Source: Gellertiella hungarica
GTDB taxonomy: Bacteria; Pseudomonadota; Alphaproteobacteria; Rhizobiales; Rhizobiaceae
Length of the DNA stretch: 64,000 bases
Reading direction: 5' to 3'
Assembly: GCF_014197145.1 (NCBI RefSeq)
Contig: NZ_JACIEZ010000010.1
Span: forward strand, 97,593-161,592
Shown here: in pieces, positions 43,945-53,237 of the stretch
Position numbering within the stretch: the stretch's first letter is position 1
Layout: each line of letters opens with the position of its first letter
Made by a program: the position numbers and the translations under genes
The notes under the pieces: generated by a model
What the model was told of the DNA's origin: nothing
The model's input: only the letters and a program-made list of their open reading frames with translations
Databases searched by the model: none

Positions 43945-46535
43945 TTGGAAATCACTCCCTTCACCCCGCCGCCGATCAGCAGGGTTACGTCGACAAGCGC
44001 CAGCGCGGCGCCGGTTCCGTTGGAAACCGCGAGATAGCGGGGCTCCCAGCGGGGGTGGAACTTGGACTTGAAGGCCCGGAGGCCCTTGAAATTGTAGAAG
44101 CGTTCGCCGTGCTCGAAGAGCGTGCCGCCGAGCCGGTCCCAGACGGGTGCGGCCTCGCGCCGTGCCATGCCCGACAGCGGCGCCATGCCGAGATTGAAGC
44201 GCCGGTATCCATCCGCCTTGAGGCGCTCGAGTATGCTGACGAAGAGGAAGTCCATGGTGGCCTTCGGCGCATCCGGCAGGAAGCGCATGAGGTCGATGGT
44301 GCCTTCCGCCCGCGTATCCGTCACCATCAGCGTCGCGAAGGCGACGAGGCGGCCGTCGAGGCGAACCGCCGCAACCGGTTGGGAGGCCACGTAATCCGGG
44401 TCGAAGGCGCCGAGCGAGAAGGTCTTCTCGCGGGTGTTGTGATGGGCGAGCCAGCCGTCGGAGACCGCCTTCAGCGCGTCGATCCCCGCCCTGACATCCG
44501 CCTGCGCGATGAGCTCGAAGGACAGCCCGTCGCGCAGGCCGCGGTTGTAGGACTGGCGCAGCCCCGAATTGCGGCTTCCCCTGAGGTCGAAGGCCTCCAG
44601 GTCGACGGTCGCGAGTTCGCCGAGCTTGAAGGCGCGCAGCCCCGCGTCGACGCAGGACGACAGCAGCGCCGGCGAGATCTGGTAGAAGGCGGCGCGGCCG
44701 CCGCCGGTGCGCGCAAGTTCGACGAAGCGCCAGACGAGATCGGCAAATTCCTCCTCCTCGCCCACCGGGTCGGCCAGCGCGATCCACGAGCGCCCCTGGA
44801 TGCCGTACATCAGGAAGCTCCGGCCCGTTTCCGAGAAGAGGAGGTGCTTGTCGCCCATCCGCACCAGATTGGCATCGGCATTGTCCTGCGCCATGGCGAT
44901 CGCGACCGCCCGCTCGAGGTCGGCCCGCCCCGGCGGTGCGGGCAGGATGGGCGCCGGGCGCAGCAGGCTGAACATGGCCACCGCGGACGCCCCGATGGAG
45001 ACGCCCAGGAGCGCGCGCAGGCCGCGCGGCGCCTCGCTCGAGAACTCGAACTGCCACCAGAGCTCGTGGGTATACTGGGTATCCCGGTAGACGAAGAGGA
45101 GAATGACGAAGGCGGCGAGCAGGATCACCCCCATGCCCGCGATCCAGCTGGGGCCGAGCGCCTGGCCGAAAAGGTTTGCCGGGCGGTCGAAGGCATGGCG
45201 GTTGAGGACGAGCGCGACGAGCAGCACCGCGAGAAGCACGAACTGATGCCAGGCCGCCGCCGTCGGAAAGGCGAGGAACAGCGCCGCGGTCACGGCGCCC
45301 GTCGCCACCCACCACGCCCCGTCGAGGCGCTGGCCGAGGCCGCGTGCGCTGATCACCATCGCAAGTCCCAGCATGCTCGACATGAAATGCGCGCCCTCGA
45401 CGATGGGGAGCGGCAGCATCTGCGCGAGATAGTCGAGGTTGTCCGGTCCCGTCGGCACGACGCTGGAGAAGATGAGGATGGTCCCCGTCAGCAGCGCAAA
45501 GGCGGAAACCAGCGCCGGTGCGAGCTTCGCCGCCACCTGGACGACGCCCGCAAGCTCGGGACGCCGCGCGATCTGGCGCGTTTCGGTGCCGAGCAGCAGC
45601 AGCACGGCGAGAAGGAGCGGCAGGATATAGTAGATGACGCGGTAGAGGAGGAGCGCGCCGAGCAGCTGCTCCAGGCTGATCGCGTGGGAGAGGCCGGCCA
45701 TGATGACCGCCTCGAAGACGCCGAGCCCGGCCGGCACGTGGCTGAGCATGCCCAGCCCGATGGCCGTCGCATAGACGGCGAGAAAGGTCGGCCAGCCCAC
45801 ATGGGTTTCCGGCAGCAGCACGTAGAGCGTGCTGGCGGAGGCGGCGATGTCGAGGACGGAGATCAGGAACTGGCGGGAGGTCGTCCGGCTGTCGGGGAGA
45901 TGGAGGGTGAAGCCGAACAGGCGGAATTCGCGGCCATTCCTGCCGGCGAAGAACAGGAGCCCGAGCAGTCCGAGGCAGAGCACCGCACCCGCCTGCAGCG
46001 CCAGCGGCTCCATGCCGACGATGGCGGCAATGCGCGGCGCGACCGCAAGCACCGCAAGCGAGGTGATCGCCGCGAGGCTGAGCCCGAAGGACAGGGTGAC
46101 GAAGGCCAGCACGCGGCCGATCTCGCCCGGCTGCAACCCTGCGCGGGCATAGGCGCGGAAGCGGATCGCCCCGCCGCTCAGCGCGCCGAAGCCCACCGTG
46201 TTGCCGATCGCATAGGACATGAAGGCGATCACCGCCACCGATCCCGCCGGCACCTTCCGCCCGATGTAATCGAGCGCATTGGCATCGTAGCGGATCAGCG
46301 CGGCAAAGCTGAGCGCCGTGAAGCCCGCCGCCAGCAGGATGTCGCGCACGGGTGTTTCCCCGAAGGCCCCGAGGACATTCTCGTAGCGCACCTCTTCGGT
46401 CACGCGGTAGATCGCATAGGCCATCGCCGCGAAGACGGCGAGGATGGCGAGTGCCGCAAGCGAGGCGCGATAGCGCTCGAAGCGCAGGGAAAAGGCGTTT
46501 TTCCCTTCCGGAGATGGTTGTTCAACGGCGTTCAT
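43941..46535 (-). CDS. mprF: Phosphatidylglycerol lysyltransferase (LpiA/MprF)
   Basis: The 864-aa product has about fourteen predicted membrane helices over residues 20-520. A C-terminal cytoplasmic GNAT-like DUF2156 domain (about 560-850) has LLFSETGRSFLMYGIQGRSW, NSGLRQSYNRGLRDGL, and FNLGMAPLSGM. MprF/LpiA transfers lysine from Lys-tRNA to phosphatidylglycerol and flips the product, giving the membrane positive charge and resistance to cationic peptides and acid. The ATG at 46535 has AGGA eight bases upstream; an ATG at 46553 is also possible. It is coupled to acvB downstream and lies 55 bp from the histidine kinase gene. Confidence 0.93.
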   Translation of the reverse strand: MNAVEQPSPEGKNAFSLRFERYRASLAALAILAVFAAMAYAIYRVTEEVRYENVLGAFGETPVRDILLAAGFTALSFAALIRYDANALDYIGRKVPAGSVAVIAFMSYAIGNTVGFGALSGGAIRFRAYARAGLQPGEIGRVLAFVTLSFGLSLAAITSLAVLAVAPRIAAIVGMEPLALQAGAVLCLGLLGLLFFAGRNGREFRLFGFTLHLPDSRTTSRQFLISVLDIAASASTLYVLLPETHVGWPTFLAVYATAIGLGMLSHVPAGLGVFEAVIMAGLSHAISLEQLLGALLLYRVIYYILPLLLAVLLLLGTETRQIARRPELAGVVQVAAKLAPALVSAFALLTGTILIFSSVVPTGPDNLDYLAQMLPLPIVEGAHFMSSMLGLAMVISARGLGQRLDGAWWVATGAVTAALFLAFPTAAAWHQFVLLAVLLVALVLNRHAFDRPANLFGQALGPSWIAGMGVILLAAFVILLFVYRDTQYTHELWWQFEFSSEAPRGLRALLGVSIGASAVAMFSLLRPAPILPAPPGRADLERAVAIAMAQDNADANLVRMGDKHLLFSETGRSFLMYGIQGRSWIALADPVGEEEEFADLVWRFVELARTGGGRAAFYQISPALLSSCVDAGLRAFKLGELATVDLEAFDLRGSRNSGLRQSYNRGLRDGLSFELIAQADVRAGIDALKAVSDGWLAHHNTREKTFSLGAFDPDYVASQPVAAVRLDGRLVAFATLMVTDTRAEGTIDLMRFLPDAPKATMDFLFVSILERLKADGYRRFNLGMAPLSGMARREAAPVWDRLGGTLFEHGERFYNFKGLRAFKSKFHPRWEPRYLAVSNGTGAALALVDVTLLIGGGVKGVISK

Positions 46536-46590
46536 GTCGTCATTCCTGTTCATGGCGTCGGCGCTGCCGGACAGCCCGCCGCAAGACGGC

Positions 46591-47940
46591 TCAGGTCCGG
46601 CCGGGCAGGTCGACCGTGACCTCGAGGCCTCCGAGGGGCGAGCGGCCGAAGGACAGCGTGCCGTCATAGGCTTCCACGAGGTCCTTCACGATGGCGAGGC
46701 CGAAGCCGGAGCCGGTCACGGCCTCGTCCAGGCGCCGCCCGCGCGCGACGTGCTGCAATTGATCGTCATCGGGCATGCCCGGCCCGTCATCGGCAACCGC
46801 AAGCCTGACGCGGCCGCCGCTTTCGAGAAGCGTGACGGAAACCTCTCGGGCCGCCCATTTGCGGGCATTGTCGAGAATGTTGCCGCAGATCTCCATGTAA
46901 TCGGCCTCCTCCATGGCCGTCAGCAGCCGATCCGGTGCCGAAAGCCGGAAGTCCAGGTTCGTCCGCGCGGAGATGCGCTGCATGGTGGAGACCAGCTGGC
47001 GGGTGAGCGGCGCGATGTCGATGTCGCCGGTGCTGCGGGCGGCGGCGAGACCGGCGCGGGCCTGGGCGAGGGTGCGCCGCACATGCGCATCCATGCGGGT
47101 CACTTCCGCCCGGATCGCGTCTGCGATGTCGCCTTCGCCCTTGCGGTCAAGCTCCCGCGCCACGGTTTCCAGCACCGCGAGCGGCGTCTTCAGCCCGTGG
47201 GCGAGGTCTCCGGCCCGCGCCCGCGCCGAGGTCAGCTGGGTTTCCCGCTTGAGGATCAGGGCGTTGAGATCGTCCACCAGCGGCTGGATTTCCGAGGGAT
47301 AGTCTCCCTCGATCAGCCGCGCCTGGCGGTCGTGGACGGCGGCCAGCGAGCCGCGCAGCCGGTCGAGCGGCGCAAGCCCGAAGCGCAGGAACATCCAGAC
47401 CGCGCCGAGCAGCGCGAGCGCGAGTACGGCGAGCGAGGGCGCCATCGCATAGACGAATTCCCGCCGCGCCTCCTCGATCTGCGTGTCCTCCAGCGCCACG
47501 AGGATCGTTACCGTCTGTTCGCCGGAAGGCGTGTTCAGGATGATGCTCTGCTGTTCGCCGATGAGCATCTTGCCGTTCGGCCCGGCAAAGCGGGTCTTGG
47601 TGCCGTTCGGTTGCGAGGGCGTGAAGGCCATCTGCTGGTCCCATAGCGACTGGGAGCGCAGCTCCACCTTGCCGTTCCGCCCGGCCTGCCAGTAGAAGCC
47701 GCCATAGGGCAGGCTGAAGCGTGGGTCGCGCGGCTCTTCGGAAAGCACCAGCTGGTTGTCCGGCCCGATGTCGAGAACGCCGGTGAGGATGCGCATCTGG
47801 TCCTCGACATCGAAGAGTGCGACGCGCTCCACCGTTCGCCCGACGATGAATTCCATGCCGACGCCGGCGAGCGCGAAGGCGCAGAGCACGGCGGCAATCG
47901 CCCAGTAGGTCAGCCGGAGACGGAGCGAGCGCGCGTTCAA
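46591..47940 (-). CDS. Sensor histidine kinase (PhoQ/FeuQ-like)
   Basis: The 449-aa protein has two membrane helices (about residues 12-34 and 163-185) flanking a periplasmic domain of about 130 residues. HAMP-like and phosphoacceptor regions follow (DLAHGLKTPLAVLE, with His in the H box). The ATPase domain has NILDNARKWA, DDGPGMP and GSGFGLAIVKDL. A TTG start overlaps the response regulator stop (TTGA). It closely resembles rhizobial FeuQ. The periplasmic domain contains acidic residues, but no divalent-cation site can be claimed. Confidence 0.9.
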   Translation of the reverse strand: MNARSLRLRLTYWAIAAVLCAFALAGVGMEFIVGRTVERVALFDVEDQMRILTGVLDIGPDNQLVLSEEPRDPRFSLPYGGFYWQAGRNGKVELRSQSLWDQQMAFTPSQPNGTKTRFAGPNGKMLIGEQQSIILNTPSGEQTVTILVALEDTQIEEARREFVYAMAPSLAVLALALLGAVWMFLRFGLAPLDRLRGSLAAVHDRQARLIEGDYPSEIQPLVDDLNALILKRETQLTSARARAGDLAHGLKTPLAVLETVARELDRKGEGDIADAIRAEVTRMDAHVRRTLAQARAGLAAARSTGDIDIAPLTRQLVSTMQRISARTNLDFRLSAPDRLLTAMEEADYMEICGNILDNARKWAAREVSVTLLESGGRVRLAVADDGPGMPDDDQLQHVARGRRLDEAVTGSGFGLAIVKDLVEAYDGTLSFGRSPLGGLEVTVDLPGRT

Positions 47941-48605
47941 CGGGCGGCCTCTGCGGATATGAAATAGCCCTGACCGCGCCGGTTCTCGATCACCCCGCCG
48001 CCGAGCTTGCGCCTGAGCCGCGCGATGACGACCTCCACCGCGTTGGAATCCCGGTCGAGATCCTCCTCGTAGATATGGGCGGAAATCTCGACGGGGGAGA
48101 AGACCTTGCCCGGATGGTGCAGGAGATAGGCGAGCAGCCGGTATTCCAGAGGCGTGACCGAAACCGGGCTGCCGTCATGGGTGACGGTGCGCAGGCGGGT
48201 ATCGATCTCGATCAGCCCGTTGGTGAGGATCGGCGAGGAATGCCCGACCGCCCGGCGCAGCAGCGCCCGCACCCGGGCGAGAAGCTCCTCCATGCGGAAG
48301 GGTTTGGTGAGGTAATCGTCGGCGCCGAAATCGATGCCGTCCACCTTGTCGCGCCAGGAATCGCGCGCGGTGAGGATGAGAACCGGCATGCCCCGTCCGC
48401 TGTCGCGCCAGCGCTTCAGCACGGAGAAGCCGTCCATCCGCGGCAGGCCGAGGTCCAGGATGATGAGGTCGAAGTCCTCGCTGTCGCCGCGAAACCAGCC
48501 GTCTTCCCCGTCGCGGGAAAGCGTCACCACGTAATTCTGTGCCGTCAGCGTCCGGCGGAGGTCTTCCGCCAGCCGCGCTTCGTCTTCCACGATCAGCACG
48601 CGCAC
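47937..48605 (-). CDS. OmpR/PhoB-family response regulator (PhoP/FeuP-like)
   Basis: The 222-aa product has a receiver domain (VEDEARLAEDL acidic pair, IILDLGLPRMDG phosphoacceptor, LTARDSW, LTKPFRMEEL) and a C-terminal winged helix (about residues 125-220, ending RRKLGGGVIENRRGQGYFI). It starts with GTG one base after the stop of the PepSY gene, preceded by AAGGA. Its partner is the kinase encoded downstream, joined by a 4-bp overlap. mprF-acvB directly downstream on the same strand may be under its control, by analogy with PhoPQ regulation of envelope charge. Confidence 0.91.
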   Translation of the reverse strand: MRVLIVEDEARLAEDLRRTLTAQNYVVTLSRDGEDGWFRGDSEDFDLIILDLGLPRMDGFSVLKRWRDSGRGMPVLILTARDSWRDKVDGIDFGADDYLTKPFRMEELLARVRALLRRAVGHSSPILTNGLIEIDTRLRTVTHDGSPVSVTPLEYRLLAYLLHHPGKVFSPVEISAHIYEEDLDRDSNAVEVVIARLRRKLGGGVIENRRGQGYFISAEAAR

Positions 48606-48606
48606 G

Positions 48607-48963
48607 TCATTTCCTTTCGAGGATCTTCAGGCTCTTGGCATCGATGTCGAGTTCCACCCGGCGCCCGTCCGGCTTGAGAAGCCGCACATGGTAGATCCAG
48701 CGGGCCTTCTGCCGGCGGAGCTTGATGCTGACCGCCTCGCCGGTAGAGGCCTTGCGGGCCGCATCCAGCACGTCCTTCAGCGGCTGCACCTCGTGGCTGG
48801 CGACGAGGCTGCGAACCAGATCGTTGAAGGACTGCCGGTGGGCGACCGGGCGGTGCACCGGCGGGGGCGCCGCGGGGCTTGCCGGGGCGGCCCCTGCGGC
48901 CTGCGCCGCAGCGGGCAGGGCAGCCAGCAGGAGAACCCGCATCATCATGCGACATGTCTGCAT
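48607..48963 (-). CDS. Periplasmic PepSY-like protein (FeuN-like position)
   Basis: The 118-aa product has a signal peptide (MQTCRMMMRVLLLAALPAAAQA) and a Pro/Ala-rich linker. It ends in a PepSY-type domain (about residues 55-115: DLVRSLVASHEVQPL, then WIYHVRLLKPDGRRVEL). It directly precedes the response regulator gene. In Sinorhizobium, feuN, a small periplasmic protein gene at the same position, restrains FeuQ, so this protein may do the same for the kinase here. The start could also be one of the later Met residues at 48945-48948. Confidence 0.75.
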   Translation of the reverse strand: MQTCRMMMRVLLLAALPAAAQAAGAAPASPAAPPPVHRPVAHRQSFNDLVRSLVASHEVQPLKDVLDAARKASTGEAVSIKLRRQKARWIYHVRLLKPDGRRVELDIDAKSLKILERK

Positions 48964-49166
48964 CTCGGCGTTTCCCGTCTTCGTCACGGCCTTTTCCGGG
49001 CCTCGCACGGCATCCGGCACAGGAGGATAGACTAGCGCAGCGAAACTTACAAAACGTCGTCAGGCGGTGACGGGCGACCGTAAGGGGCCGGGGTCTATAG
49101 ATCGCGTCGAAGGCGCCGCCGTGCATGTTGCACGGTCCGCGGCGCCAGCCGGAACGGACCTGCGCC

Positions 49167-52100
49167 ATGAACCTGATCAATACCCGCCACCGCTTCGCCA
49201 CCGCACTCGCGCCGACCGCTTCGCTGCTGCTCGGCGAGAGCCGTCCCGATCTCATGGCAGACCTCGTGCTGCCGGACATCTTCCGCGCCGGCCTCGAAAA
49301 GGGACCGGACCGCACGGTTTTCGTCACGCCCGGCAAGCGCTACAGCTACCGGGAGGTGGACGAGGCGGCCAATGCCCTGGCCGCCGGTCTCGTCCAGAGG
49401 GGCATCGGCCCGCGCGACGTGGTGGGCCTCTGGTTTCCGCGGGGCGTGCCGGTGCTTGTAGCGCAGCTCGCGATCAGCCGGACGGGCGCCGCATGGCTTC
49501 CCTTCGACGCGGATACGCCGGTCGAACGCATCCGCGCCTGCCTGGAGGATGCAAGTGCGAAGGCGCTGCTCACCGATGGCGAGCGCGGCACGCTTCTTGC
49601 CGGCAGCGGCCTTCCCGTGCTGGTCGACCGGACGGTTGCGCTGCGGGGGGCCGTTCCGCCCGATCCCCGGCGCCTCGGCCTCCTGCCGGATCACCCTGCC
49701 TATTACATCTATACCTCCGGCTCCACTGGCGTGCCGAAGGGCATCGAGATCACCCATCGCAACATCTGCCATTTCCTGCTCGCAGCCCGCGAAACCTATG
49801 GCATCGCGGCATCCGACGTCATGTTTCAGGGGGCATCCGTTGCCTTCGACCTCTCCATGGAGGAAATCTGGCTTCCCTATGCGGTCGGCGCCAGCCTCTT
49901 CGTGGCCGACCCCGCGCTGATGGCGGATCTGTCCGCCCTTCCGGGGGTGCTCTCCCGCCACGGCGTCACCGTGATGGACACGGTGCCGACGCTCCTTTCG
50001 CTCCTGCCGGAGGATGTGCCGAGCCTGCGCATCATCATTCTCGGCGGCGAGGCCTGCCCGCCCGCGATCGCCAGCCGCTGGTGCCGGCCGGGCCGGCGGA
50101 TCTTCAACAGCTACGGACCGACGGAGGCGACGGTCGTTGCCACCGCCGCCGAAATCCGCCCCGGCGAGGCCATCACCATCGGAAAGCCCATTCCCAATTA
50201 CAGCTGCTACGTGGTCGACGAGGCGCTCGAGCTGGTGGCCGAGGGAGAAGAGGGGGAGCTGCTGATCGGCGGCCCGGGCGTTGCGCGCGGCTATCTCAAC
50301 CGCCCGGAGCTTACCCTTCAGAAATTCGTGCCCAATCCCTTCCCGCTCTCCAGCATGGACCCGGTGCTCTACCGGACCGGGGACGCGGTCAGCGTCGATG
50401 CGCAGGGCAATCTGCGTTTTCACGGCCGGCTGGACGATCAGGTCAAGATCCGCGGCTTCCGGGTGGAGCTCGGGGAGATCGAGGCGCGCCTTTCGGCCTT
50501 TCCCGGCATCCGCCAGGCGGCGGTGGTGCTGCGCAAGGACGACGGGATCGAGCGCCTCGTCGGCTTCCTCGTCTGCGATCCGCCGCACCGCGCGGATCCC
50601 GACGCGCTGCGGGCTGACCTTGCCCGCACGCTTCCCGGCTACATGGTTCCTGCCCGGCTTGTCGAGCTTGAGAGGCTGCCCGTCCTGATTTCAGGCAAGG
50701 CAGACCGCAAGGCGCTCGCGGCGCAGCCGCTTCCCGAGACGGCTGCGCCGCACGCGGCGGCCCATCCTCCGCAGACGCCCACGGAAGAGGCGCTGCATGC
50801 CGCCGCCTGCGCCCTTTTCCCCGGCGCCACGCTCTCCATGGAAGCCGATTTCTTCACCGATTTCGGCGGGCATTCGCTGCTGGCAGCCCGCTTCCTGTCG
50901 CTCGTGCGGCAGAACCCGGCGCATGCCGGGCTCGGGCTTCAGGACGTCTATCGCGACCGCACGCTGCGGGCGATGGCCGCCCGGCTGGATGCGGATGCGG
51001 CGGGTTCGGCCGGTGCGGCCGACCTTTCCTTCGAGCCGCCGCCGCTCCTGCGGCGCTTCCTCTGCGGCCTTGCCCAGGCGGCTGCCATGCCGCTGGTGCT
51101 CGGGCTGATGTCCGCCCAGTTCCTCGGCGTGTTCCTTGCCTACTGGTTCATGGCCTCCGGCGAGATGGGCGTTCTGGCCGAGATGGCGGCGCTCTCGGCA
51201 ATCTATCTCGGCATCAACCTTCTCACCGCCGCTATCGCCATCGGGCTGAAGTGGCTGGTGCTCGGCCGCACCCGCCCGGGCCGCTATCCGCTCTGGGGCG
51301 TCTATTACTATCGCTGGTGGCTGGCGCAGCGGCTGATCTCGCTCATCCACATGAAGTGGGTGCAGGGCACGCCGCTGATGTCCGGCCTGCTGCGTCTGCT
51401 CGGTGCCCGCATCGGCAGGGACACGCTTCTCTATGAAATCGAGGCCGGTGCCATCGATCTCCTCGATATCGGGGCCGGGGTCTCGGTCGGCGGGCATTGC
51501 GGCTTTGCCAATGCGCAGGTGATCGGCAACGAGCTCGTCATCGGCACCATCGAGATCGGCGACGATGCCTATATCGGCTCATCCTGCGTGATCGGCGGGA
51601 ATTCCCGCATCGGGCGCGGCGCGGAGCTGGGCGACCTGACCGCCATCGGGGCGGGAAGCGTGATCGGGGCCGGCGAGCGCTGGGATGGCTCGCCCGCCCG
51701 GCGGATCGGCACCGTCGACGACGCTTCGCTTCCGGCCCCCGCCACCGCCGGCCGCCTTCGCCGCGCGGCCAATCTTGCGGTCTATCTCATCGCGATCCTC
51801 TCCATCCCCGCCATCGGCCTCATTCCGCTGGTGCCTGCCTTCTTCCTGATCAACCGGGCGGATGCCTGGCTCTCCGGCGTGACCGCGCTCGATCATCACT
51901 GGTTTCTGCCGCTGATGGCGCTTCCGGCGGCGCTCGGCCTCGTGGCCGCGACGGTGGCGCTGATCGTGGCGATCCGCTGGCTGGTGCTGCCGCGGCTTCA
52001 GGAAGGCGTCTATTCCGTCCATGGCGGCACCTACCTGCGCAAGTGGATCGTCTCGCTGTGCTCGGAAGTCGCGCTGGAAACGCTCTCCTCGCTCTATGCC

Positions 52101-53216
52101 ACCGTCTACATGCGCGGCTGGTACCGCCTGATGGGGGCCCGTATCGGCAAGGGATCGGAAATCTCGACCAGCCTTTCCGGCCGCTACGATCTGGTGGAGA
52201 TCGGGGCGAAATGCTTCATCGCCGACGAGGTCCTGCTCGGCGAGGAAGACATCCGCCGCGGCTGGATGACGCTGAAGCGGGTGCGCACCGGCGATCAGGT
52301 CTTCGTCGGCAACAGCGCGGTCGTGCCTGTGGGCACGGATATCCCGGATCGCTGCCTCATCGGCATCAAGTCGAAGCCGCCGGCCGCAGGGGCGATGGCT
52401 GCGGGCGAGACCTGGTTCGGCAGCCCCGCGATCCGCCTGCCGGTGCGCCAGCAATTCGATGGCGGTGCGGCCCGCACCTTCGAGCCTTCGCTGCTGCGCC
52501 AGGTCGGCCGGGGCCTCTTCGAGGCGCTCTTCAACCTGTCGGTGCCGACCGTCTCGATGATCTACTTCGGCACGCTGGCCATCGAGGCGCTCGGCGCGCC
52601 GCTGGAGCGGGGCGCCTATGGCACCGCGCTCCTCCTGCTGCCGGTCCTCGGCATGGCCATGGCTGCGGCGATGACGCTGATCGTCGTCATCCTGAAATGG
52701 CTGATGATGGGCACCTACCGGCCGCAGAGCAACCCGATGTGGTCGTGGTTCTCGCTGCGCACCGAGGCGATCGCGGTGATGTATTCGGGCATGGCGGCCC
52801 GGATGCTGCTCGATTTCCTGCGCGGCACGCCCTTCCTGCCCTGGGTGCTGCGGCTCTTCGGTGCCCGCTTCGGCAAGGGCGTCTATCTCGACATGACCGA
52901 CATCACCGAATTCGACTGCATCTGCGTCGGCAATTTCGTGGCGGTGAACGGCTTCGCCGCGCTGCAGACCCATCTCTACGAGGACCGGGTGATGAAGATT
53001 GGCCGCGTCCGGGTGGAGGACGGCGTCACCGTCGAGGCCGGCTCCACGGTGCTCTACGACAGCGAGGTCGGGGCCTTTGCCCGTCTGGGGCCGCTGACCA
53101 TCGTGATGAAGGGCGAGCGCATCCCGCCCCATACCGAGTGGCACGGCGCCCCCGCCACGCGCCGCCCGCGCCTCGACGGGCTTGCCCTGCAGATCGTCAC
53201 CCCGGGCCGGTGCTGA
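49167..53216 (+). CDS. Pls/PosA-family synthetase for a poly-amino-acid or amide
   Basis: The 1349-aa protein has an adenylation domain (about residues 30-520: YIYTSGSTGVPKG, NSYGPTEATVV, GKADRKAL). A carrier domain follows (DFFTDFGGHSLLAARF, serine S570), then a long membrane part (about 630-1230) with three tandem left-handed beta-helix repeat regions. This matches epsilon-poly-L-lysine synthetase, which has no condensation or thioesterase domain and polymerises its amino acid through the membrane. Specificity residues read by hand are D228, L229, E232, D271, I291, G293, S315, V323, V324 and K511. The acidic E232 and D271 favour a basic substrate (lysine, ornithine or diaminobutyrate). The weak ribosome binding site makes the start uncertain. 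Confidence 0.85.
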   Translation: MNLINTRHRFATALAPTASLLLGESRPDLMADLVLPDIFRAGLEKGPDRTVFVTPGKRYSYREVDEAANALAAGLVQRGIGPRDVVGLWFPRGVPVLVAQLAISRTGAAWLPFDADTPVERIRACLEDASAKALLTDGERGTLLAGSGLPVLVDRTVALRGAVPPDPRRLGLLPDHPAYYIYTSGSTGVPKGIEITHRNICHFLLAARETYGIAASDVMFQGASVAFDLSMEEIWLPYAVGASLFVADPALMADLSALPGVLSRHGVTVMDTVPTLLSLLPEDVPSLRIIILGGEACPPAIASRWCRPGRRIFNSYGPTEATVVATAAEIRPGEAITIGKPIPNYSCYVVDEALELVAEGEEGELLIGGPGVARGYLNRPELTLQKFVPNPFPLSSMDPVLYRTGDAVSVDAQGNLRFHGRLDDQVKIRGFRVELGEIEARLSAFPGIRQAAVVLRKDDGIERLVGFLVCDPPHRADPDALRADLARTLPGYMVPARLVELERLPVLISGKADRKALAAQPLPETAAPHAAAHPPQTPTEEALHAAACALFPGATLSMEADFFTDFGGHSLLAARFLSLVRQNPAHAGLGLQDVYRDRTLRAMAARLDADAAGSAGAADLSFEPPPLLRRFLCGLAQAAAMPLVLGLMSAQFLGVFLAYWFMASGEMGVLAEMAALSAIYLGINLLTAAIAIGLKWLVLGRTRPGRYPLWGVYYYRWWLAQRLISLIHMKWVQGTPLMSGLLRLLGARIGRDTLLYEIEAGAIDLLDIGAGVSVGGHCGFANAQVIGNELVIGTIEIGDDAYIGSSCVIGGNSRIGRGAELGDLTAIGAGSVIGAGERWDGSPARRIGTVDDASLPAPATAGRLRRAANLAVYLIAILSIPAIGLIPLVPAFFLINRADAWLSGVTALDHHWFLPLMALPAALGLVAATVALIVAIRWLVLPRLQEGVYSVHGGTYLRKWIVSLCSEVALETLSSLYATVYMRGWYRLMGARIGKGSEISTSLSGRYDLVEIGAKCFIADEVLLGEEDIRRGWMTLKRVRTGDQVFVGNSAVVPVGTDIPDRCLIGIKSKPPAAGAMAAGETWFGSPAIRLPVRQQFDGGAARTFEPSLLRQVGRGLFEALFNLSVPTVSMIYFGTLAIEALGAPLERGAYGTALLLLPVLGMAMAAAMTLIVVILKWLMMGTYRPQSNPMWSWFSLRTEAIAVMYSGMAARMLLDFLRGTPFLPWVLRLFGARFGKGVYLDMTDITEFDCICVGNFVAVNGFAALQTHLYEDRVMKIGRVRVEDGVTVEAGSTVLYDSEVGAFARLGPLTIVMKGERIPPHTEWHGAPATRRPRLDGLALQIVTPGRC

Positions 53217-53237
53217 GCCCGCCAAAGGACCCTCTTC

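Noticed and set aside
42568..45315. N-terminal extension of acvB into mprF
   Set aside because: The ATG at 43944 begins a clear signal peptide and overlaps the mprF stop; the extension is out-of-frame mprF sequence.
43899..46619. Long open frame antisense to mprF
   Set aside because: It is low-complexity, charge-rich, has no family resemblance, and arises from G+C-rich third positions of the real gene.
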